DNA of 10,210 nt, from contig CAMDOY010000106.1 of assembly GCA_945903655.1 (NCBI GenBank), positions 1 through 10,210 on the forward strand. Direction: 5' to 3'. This stretch comes from Rhizobium sp. Q54 (GTDB taxonomy: Bacteria > Pseudomonadota > Alphaproteobacteria > Rhizobiales > Beijerinckiaceae). The first letter of the stretch is position 1. Every line of letters begins with the position of its first letter. The translations under genes and the position numbers were made by a program. The notes below the pieces were generated by a model. The model was given only the letters and a program-made list of their open reading frames with translations. It had not been told where the DNA came from and ran no database searches. Of the stretch, positions 6,079-10,210 are shown piece after piece.

Positions 6079-7725
6079 ATGGACACTCGGGAAGCGGAGC
6101 CGCTATTGAGCGTCCAGCAGCGCCAGATGATCGATGGTGGTAAGCCGTTCGAGGATATCGAAGACATCCTCGAAATGCGGCAGATCGCAACCTATTTTCG
6201 CGATATGGCCAGAACGAATGGAGCCCGGCTTATCATTGCGGAGACCAATGCTTCGAGAAATCGTCAGTTGCTCGAGCAAAAAACGCGCGGCTTCTCACTT
6301 TTGTCCCGCATGTCCTCGGATTTTTTGGCGACCGCAGAACCGTCCTATCTCACCAAGGTCCTGGCTGGGCACCTCAATAGCATCCTGAACATGAAACGCA
6401 CGGTCGTTCTGATGCGAGAGACGTCTCAGGGCGATTTTCGCATCCTGGCCTCATCCGGATATTTCGATGCAGAGCAGTTGCGACTGAAATCGCTCGATTT
6501 TCATTTGCCCCCCCACCTCGACGACGCCCGGCGCATCATGTCAACCTTGAGCCCCCTGGCGGAGGCGGATCGGCAGGCTTTCGCGTCACTCGACATCCCC
6601 TTTTTCATCGCCATACCCATCACGGCCGATGAGGAGGTGAAGGCCGTGATCGTGACAGGACGGATGCGTGAGCAACGGCCCTTCTCTCCGCCGCTCAATG
6701 TCTCGGACATAGACACCTTGAGAGCCATTGGCGGGTTCTTTGGGGCCTATCTCGCACGATACAATCTGATAGAGCGGGATCGCGAACAGAGCCGGGATCG
6801 CATCGCCGAGGTGGAGCGGCTGGTGGCCCTGCGCACGGCGGAGATTGAGCGACAACGCGGGCTTCTGGACGATTCCTTAAGAGAACTGCACGAAACACAG
6901 CAGCGGCTGATCATGCGTGAAAAGCTCGCCTCCCTTGGCCAGCTGGTCACCGGCATCGCCCACGAAATCCGCAATACCCTGAATTTTGTTAATAATTTTT
7001 CGGATTTATCACTTGAGCTGGTTGTGGAGATCGAGGACCTCATTGAGGAATTCATGGTTCAAGCGCCGGTGGACAAGCGCGACGAATTCGACGACCTCGT
7101 TAAAACCTTACGCTCCAACCTCGGCATCATCGCCAATCACGGAAAGAGAGCGGCGAGCATCGTTCGCAACATGTTGCAGCATGCCCGAGACGATAATGGA
7201 CGCGCCGAAATCGTTGATATCAATGGTATACTGACGGAATCCATTGAATTCGCCTATCACGTTGAACGAGCACAGGACAAACAGTTTGACGTGGTCATCA
7301 CCCGGGATCTGGACCCCGGCATCAAGATGTTGAACATCGTTCCCCAGCAAGTCTCCCGCGTTTTCGTGAACCTTTTAACCAATGCTTTCAGCGCCATGAA
7401 AAAACGTATTTTCGAGTCCGATCCCGACTATAGCCCGATGCTGACGGTCACGACTCGCCGCCTCACTCAAGAGGTTGAGGTACGGATGCGTGACAATGGG
7501 ACTGGCATTCCCGCTGACATTCGCCCCAAGATCTTCAGCCCTTTCTTCACCACCAAATCGCCCGGCGAAGGCACCGGGCTTGGCCTCTCCCTTTGCTACG
7601 ACATCATCGTTAACGCCCATGGCGGCGCCATTGAGATCGAGTCCGAGGAAAACGCATTCACCGAGGTCATCATTCGGTTGCCGCTCGCGCCTGTTTCTCC
7701 ACGGCTGGGGTATAGATCATCTTAA
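6079..7725 (+). CDS. Soluble sensor histidine kinase with GAF-like input domain
   Basis: The product is 548 residues from ATG 6079 and has no transmembrane helix. An N-terminal helical region (about 1-70) is followed by a GAF-like domain (about 70-230; FSLLSRMSSDFLA through LRAIGGFFGAYL), then a long coiled coil (about 232-285). The HisKA H-box is GIAHEIRNTLNFVNNF with H295. The HATPase has an N-box VFVNLLTNAFSA (N431, N435), G1 DNGTGIP (472-478), an F-box FSPFFTTK and G2 GTGLGLSL. Such kinases autophosphorylate the His and pass the phosphate to a receiver Asp; the receiver-phosphatase four genes upstream is the obvious candidate partner. The usual H-box Pro (HEIxNPL) is Thr here. A GTG at 6067 is an alternative start, and neither has a clear Shine-Dalgarno sequence; close spacing after the OsmC gene suggests coupling. 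Confidence 0.95.
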   Translation: MDTREAEPLLSVQQRQMIDGGKPFEDIEDILEMRQIATYFRDMARTNGARLIIAETNASRNRQLLEQKTRGFSLLSRMSSDFLATAEPSYLTKVLAGHLNSILNMKRTVVLMRETSQGDFRILASSGYFDAEQLRLKSLDFHLPPHLDDARRIMSTLSPLAEADRQAFASLDIPFFIAIPITADEEVKAVIVTGRMREQRPFSPPLNVSDIDTLRAIGGFFGAYLARYNLIERDREQSRDRIAEVERLVALRTAEIERQRGLLDDSLRELHETQQRLIMREKLASLGQLVTGIAHEIRNTLNFVNNFSDLSLELVVEIEDLIEEFMVQAPVDKRDEFDDLVKTLRSNLGIIANHGKRAASIVRNMLQHARDDNGRAEIVDINGILTESIEFAYHVERAQDKQFDVVITRDLDPGIKMLNIVPQQVSRVFVNLLTNAFSAMKKRIFESDPDYSPMLTVTTRRLTQEVEVRMRDNGTGIPADIRPKIFSPFFTTKSPGEGTGLGLSLCYDIIVNAHGGAIEIESEENAFTEVIIRLPLAPVSPRLGYRSS

Positions 7726-7811
7726 CTTTGTGGAAAGAAATTGAATGTTAAGCTCATGTGTGTTTTTGTTTGCTATTTTCGACGTCGGTCAGACGTTCCT
7801 GGGGGGCGACT
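7726..7811 (+). promoter_or_regulatory. AT-rich gap before the STAS gene with a possible internal promoter
   Basis: The largest gap inside the cassette (86 bp) is markedly AT-rich. TGCTATTTT (7771-7779) resembles an extended -10 element, with no good -35 partner. An inverted repeat CTTAAC (7721-7726) / GTTAAG (7747-7752) spans the kinase stop codon. A direct repeat, GACGTC (7781-7786) and GACGTT (7792-7797), recurs 11 bp apart, about one helical turn. These signs allow separate transcription of the STAS/kinase pair, but each is weak alone. Confidence 0.3.
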
Positions 7812-8162
7812 GTGGGCATAGATACGGAAGTCACAAGCGAAGGGATCCTCGTCATCCGGCTGCATGGCCGCATGCTGCTGAAGGATCTGCACGGTCTCGA
7901 AAGTAAATTCAAGAAGCTGATCAACGATCATAAGTCTGTCATCGTGGACTTGAGCGGTCTCGAAGTCCTGTTCTCAATGGGGATCAGAACGCTCATCGTG
8001 TCTGCCCAAATGGTGGAGCTGAGGGGTGGGAAACTTGTTCTGTTGGCGCCTATCCCAGATGTCTTGGCCGTGTTGAAGGCGAGCGGCACCACCAAACTCA
8101 TCCCGATATGCAAGGATCGAGAAGAGGCCGAAAGGATTGTGCTTAAGTCTGCGGCTCCTTGA
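7812..8162 (+). CDS. STAS domain protein (anti-sigma factor antagonist, RsbV/SpoIIAA type)
   Basis: The product is 116 residues, normal for single-domain antagonists. It follows the STAS pattern: GILVIRLHGRM strand (11-21), IVDLSGLEVLFSMGIRTLI around the phosphorylation site, and GGKLVLLAPIPDVLAVLKAS. The serine that is phosphorylated in SpoIIAA and RsbV (DSSG or DSTG) aligns with S55 in LFSMG; the preceding Asp is Phe and the following Ser/Thr is Met. Known antagonists bind the anti-sigma kinase when unphosphorylated and are reactivated by a PP2C phosphatase. Both partners are encoded here, which strongly supports this role. The start was set at GTG 7812 behind a GGGGGG ribosome-binding site; an earlier GTG (7758) would add a Cys-rich leader unlike the family. 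The stop overlaps a potential TTG start of the next gene. Confidence 0.92.
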   Translation: MGIDTEVTSEGILVIRLHGRMLLKDLHGLESKFKKLINDHKSVIVDLSGLEVLFSMGIRTLIVSAQMVELRGGKLVLLAPIPDVLAVLKASGTTKLIPICKDREEAERIVLKSAAP

Positions 8163-8188
8163 TAGGGCGATATCCGGTGGATCTATCA

Positions 8189-8599
8189 ATGAGTTCGCTT
8201 GAAAAGGAGATGGCCGCCAAAATGGGCGCCGTCTCCCGGTTTGTCACTTGGGCCGAGCGCGCCGCACTCAAGCATTCCTATCTGTCCAAAGCGTCCATCA
8301 ACGCCATGCGGGTGTGCATCCAGGAGCTTGTTTCGAATATTGTCTTACATGCAAAAAGCATTGATGGCCCCCCAACGGTCAGAGTGGCCCTACAGATCGG
8401 TACGGCGGGAATCATTGTCTGCATTGAGGACAATGGGCCGCCTTTTGACCCCATGACGCAAGCGCCCGTCGAAGTGGATACGGATCTCGCCTCCGCCGAC
8501 CGGGGTGGCCGCGGCTTGCGCATTGTGCGAAATATGTCTCGCCAGATGTACTATGTACGATCGGGGGGATGGAACAGGGTGTGGGTGGAGATCGCCTGA
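8189..8599 (+). CDS. RsbW/SpoIIAB-like anti-sigma regulatory factor (serine kinase, HATPase_c_2)
   Basis: The product is 136 residues. It is a GHKL ATPase without an HisKA domain: N-box IQELVSNIVLHA (E46, N50), G1 box IEDNGPPFDP (D81, G83), and G2 box GGRGLRIVRNM (106-116). The GPPFDP and 'GRGLxIVR' forms are characteristic of RsbW-type anti-sigma kinases. Family members phosphorylate their STAS antagonist on serine and hold a sigma factor or another effector; the STAS gene is immediately upstream. No sigma factor follows. The start is uncertain: ATG 8189 has GGTGGA upstream; GTG 8177 and TTG 8159 are in frame, and TTG 8159 overlaps the STAS stop (TTGA), which would mean tight coupling and add a possible first beta strand (RYPVDLS). 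It is the last gene of the plus-strand cassette. Confidence 0.92.
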   Translation: MSSLEKEMAAKMGAVSRFVTWAERAALKHSYLSKASINAMRVCIQELVSNIVLHAKSIDGPPTVRVALQIGTAGIIVCIEDNGPPFDPMTQAPVEVDTDLASADRGGRGLRIVRNMSRQMYYVRSGGWNRVWVEIA

Positions 8600-8630
8600 C
8601 CCCGGCCATGGGCCCTCTCGGGCGCCGACA

Positions 8631-8656
8631 TGAGGTGAAAAGCCTCAACGGTTTTT
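8631..8656 (+). terminator. Weak terminator-like hairpin at the convergent junction
   Basis: TGAGG (8631-8635) and CCTCA (8643-8647) form a 5-bp stem with a 7-nt A-rich loop, followed four bases later by TTTTT (8652-8656). It lies 31 bp after the kinase stop and overlaps the stop codon of the converging binding-protein gene. The stem is short, so this is a tentative call. Confidence 0.3.
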
Positions 8657-9721
8657 GGGGGGATTATCCACATAGTTCTGCAGAAATTGGTGGGTTTTGG
8701 CTGGCAAGACCAGGTTTTTGCGCACCTTGGCGGCGACGCCGGGATCTGCGGTCCATTCAGGGACAAATCCGAATGTCTTCAACGCATCCTCGCCATAGGC
8801 CTTGTCCGCATTGAGCTTCCCGATCGCCACGCGCAGGGCTTCAATAGCCGCTTTTGGGGCCCCGGGGGGCATCACGATCAGGCGCTGCATGGCCCCATTC
8901 ACCGCGATGATCGCCTTGTAGATTTCCCAGAGTTCACCTTCCGGCTGCTTCCCGTAAATCTTCGCGTAAAGCTCATGGAAGGGCAGGATATCAAGCCCCG
9001 CCGTCTGCGAGGTCGTGGTGAGCTTTTCACCATCGTAATTCGGATCATAATAGACGCCGATGGCCTCGCCCTTCTCCACGAGCTGGGGCTGAATCACGGC
9101 GCGGTAACTGGGCGGGGACTCCGAATAGAAATTCACTTCCCCGATCTGAAAGGCGTTGCGCGCGCCCGCCGAGCCTTTGTAGGAAGTGACATAGCCATAT
9201 TTCACGCCGAGCATGTCGAGCGTCAGACGCAACAGGATATCCTTGGCGTTATCCACCCCAAGCCCGCCCGAGACGATGTTCTGGCCCTTCACCACATCGG
9301 TCGCGACCTTCAAGCCCGGCTTGATGTCCGTGCGCATGAAATAGATGGCGGTGCCCGGCTGATAGGCGATGAAATTGTAATCCAGATAATCCACCCGCTG
9401 GGATTGGGGCTTCATAGCGTATTGGAAGGCGGTGCCGGTGAGATAGCCAAAGACCGTGCCGTCCTTGGGCGCGACTTCGCCAAGATAATTGGTGCCGGTT
9501 ATCCCGCCCGCGCCATCCATGTTCTGTACGATGACGGAGCGCACGCCTGGCAGGTGGTTCGGCAGATAGCGCATGAGCAAGCGCGCCTCGATATCGGTCG
9601 GTCCCCCGGCCGCGTAATTGACGAGGACGGTGACGCGCTTGTCCCTGAAGAAATCATCAGCGGCGCTGGCTGGCGTGACCAGCATGCAAAGGGCGGCTGT
9701 GGCGGCGATTGCTTTGATCAT
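8645..9721 (-). CDS. Bug/TctC-like periplasmic solute-binding protein
   Basis: The product is 358 residues. A Sec signal peptide is clear: MIKAIAATAALCMLVTPASA with likely cleavage after ASA, before ADDFF. The mature N-terminus shows the family pattern: VTVLVNYAAGGPTDIEARLL (usual '...vpfapGGp.D..aR.la') and VQNMDGAGGITGTNYLGEV followed by APKDGTVFGY (usual 'veNrpGAgG..G...va.a.pDGyTl'). The C-terminal part has MPPGAPKAAIEALRVAIGKL (the 'apPGtP..vv..L..al' motif). The length slightly exceeds the typical ~325 residues. The start was set at 9721 because GGAGGG lies at ideal spacing before it; a TTG four codons upstream would place the ribosome-binding site inside the gene. Unlike the binding protein at the left edge, this copy is divergent, and no permease is adjacent. 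The ligand is unknown. Confidence 0.92.
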   Translation of the reverse strand: MIKAIAATAALCMLVTPASAADDFFRDKRVTVLVNYAAGGPTDIEARLLMRYLPNHLPGVRSVIVQNMDGAGGITGTNYLGEVAPKDGTVFGYLTGTAFQYAMKPQSQRVDYLDYNFIAYQPGTAIYFMRTDIKPGLKVATDVVKGQNIVSGGLGVDNAKDILLRLTLDMLGVKYGYVTSYKGSAGARNAFQIGEVNFYSESPPSYRAVIQPQLVEKGEAIGVYYDPNYDGEKLTTTSQTAGLDILPFHELYAKIYGKQPEGELWEIYKAIIAVNGAMQRLIVMPPGAPKAAIEALRVAIGKLNADKAYGEDALKTFGFVPEWTADPGVAAKVRKNLVLPAKTHQFLQNYVDNPPKNR

Positions 9722-9876
9722 GCGTCCCTCCAAGGCTATCTTGTTGTTTTTTTGTATTTATCAGCCAGCTAGCAGAGACCGCGCCCATCAAAGGCGTGGC
9801 AAGCCGCGGGCTATGCTTGGGCCGATGCTAATGCATGAGGAGACCTTGCGCCAGCAGGGACGAGCCGCCACATGGG

Positions 9877-10096
9877 CCGACCATCGTTTTTGTTGGTGTG
9901 AGTTTCGAAGCGCCGGAAAATGGCGCGCTCTCCATCGTCAGCCACCACGGCGTAGGCGAGACCATACGGCTCACCCAACACCCTGATTGAACAACAGGTC
10001 GATCTCGCCATGGGTTTCGCCCGCGACGCCATTATTCTGGATCGTGATGAGATCGTCTGGCGCGGAGGGACAGGGCGCGAAGGGAGAGCCCTTGCC
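9877..10096 (+). pseudogene. Decayed fragment of a LivF/UrtE-type ABC transporter ATPase
   Basis: Two recognisable pieces of a branched-chain amino acid/urea-type ABC ATPase lie in tandem on the plus strand. Frame one (9877-9987) reads IVFVGVSFEAPENGALSIVS then HHGVGETIRL, matching the family's 'vSfeVp.G.v.aivGhNGvGKTTLl' Walker A region with the first Gly changed to Ser and the catalytic Lys changed to Glu. It ends at a TGA (9988-9990). A different frame then reads TLIEQQVDLAMGFARDAIIL and DRDEIVWRG (about 9978-10066), matching the H-loop region and C-terminal part ('llvEQnv..al..adra.vldrG.iv..G'). The Q-loop, ABC signature and Walker B between them are missing. With deletion, frameshift and a lost Walker lysine, it cannot make a working ATPase. 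It indicates erosion of a transporter operon here. Confidence 0.7.
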
Positions 10097-10105
10097 GAGC
10101 CTCCC

Positions 10106-10210
10106 TCAGCCCTTGCGCTCGGCGGTGACGTCTTTCAGCCCCCAGCCCAGCATTTCGATCTCATGGGGGGCGATTTTGAAGTCGAAGCCTTCAAGTTTGG
10201 TCTTGAGATC
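10106..10210 (-). CDS. C-terminal end of an unrecognised protein (partial)
   Basis: The minus strand is open from the right edge to a TGA at 10106-10108, giving 34 residues. It reads with natural amino-acid composition and includes KLEGFDFKIAPHEIEML followed by GWGLKDVTAERKG. I judge it coding rather than chance because the sequence has mixed hydrophobic and charged character and codon use in keeping with the neighbours. The plus strand in this stretch is also open but reads as the complement. A 5-bp hairpin AAGGG/CCCTT with a 4-nt loop (10080-10093) follows the stop without a T tract. I cannot name the family from so short a piece. Confidence 0.55.
   Translation of the reverse strand, partial: DLKTKLEGFDFKIAPHEIEMLGWGLKDVTAERKG

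Noticed and set aside
7731..7760. Sigma-54-like promoter (TGGAAAG...) before the STAS gene
   Set aside because: The GG is present, but the required GC at the proper -12 spacing is not.
8612..8625. GCCC-TCTC-GGGC hairpin after the anti-sigma kinase as a terminator
   Set aside because: Only 4 bp of stem and no T tract on either strand; the nearby TGAGG/CCTCA element with TTTTT is the better, still weak, candidate.
8687..9772. Long plus-strand open frame (361 codons) opposite the binding protein
   Set aside because: It mirrors a clear signal-peptide-bearing Bug/TctC protein; the plus-strand translation has no recognisable domain.
9811..10032. Minus-strand open frame of 73 codons near the right end
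   Set aside because: The plus strand of the same stretch carries ABC ATPase remnants in family order, which explains the open frame better.

Overview
The window looks like chromosomal DNA from a GC-rich proteobacterium. I infer an alphaproteobacterium (Hyphomicrobiales-like) from the GC-rich codon use, the frequent GTG/TTG alternative starts and the Bug/TctC solute-binding proteins, but no rRNA or other marker gene confirms this. Three blocks can be separated by strand and content.

Left block (1-2599), small-molecule catabolism and uptake. The 3' end of a Bug/TctC-type periplasmic binding protein (+) stops at a strong hairpin terminator. It converges on a minus-strand two-gene operon: an AMP-forming acyl-CoA ligase (start 2599) whose stop overlaps the start of a DsbA-fold 2-hydroxychromene-2-carboxylate isomerase-like protein (ATGA overlap). 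This suggests activation and isomerisation of an aromatic or related organic acid.

Central block (3045-8599), a six-gene plus-strand signalling cassette: (1) receiver + PP2C/RsbU-type phosphatase, (2) stand-alone FIST sensor protein, (3) OsmC-family protein, (4) soluble GAF-type histidine kinase, (5) STAS anti-sigma-factor antagonist, (6) RsbW/SpoIIAB-like HATPase (anti-sigma kinase). Together these make a complete partner-switching circuit whose phosphatase has a receiver domain that the neighbouring histidine kinase could phosphorylate. FIST, GAF and possibly OsmC would be the inputs. The final target (sigma factor or other effector) is not in the window. About 445 bp of mostly non-coding DNA precedes the cassette and holds two marked dyads, one of them next to a candidate -10 box. 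A third hairpin lies between genes 1 and 2, and an AT-rich gap precedes the STAS/kinase pair.

Right block (8645-10210). A complete second Bug/TctC-like binding protein with a signal peptide lies on the minus strand. Upstream of it is a decayed stretch that still encodes, on the plus strand, recognisable pieces of a LivF/UrtE-type ABC ATPase (a degraded Walker A region and an H-loop/C-terminal region) with the middle deleted and the frame changed. At the right edge is the C-terminus of an unrecognised minus-strand gene.

No tRNA, rRNA, CRISPR array, IS element or transposase was seen. The most interesting part is the central cassette: a two-component input wired to a partner-switching output, with FIST and OsmC proteins inside the same gene run.
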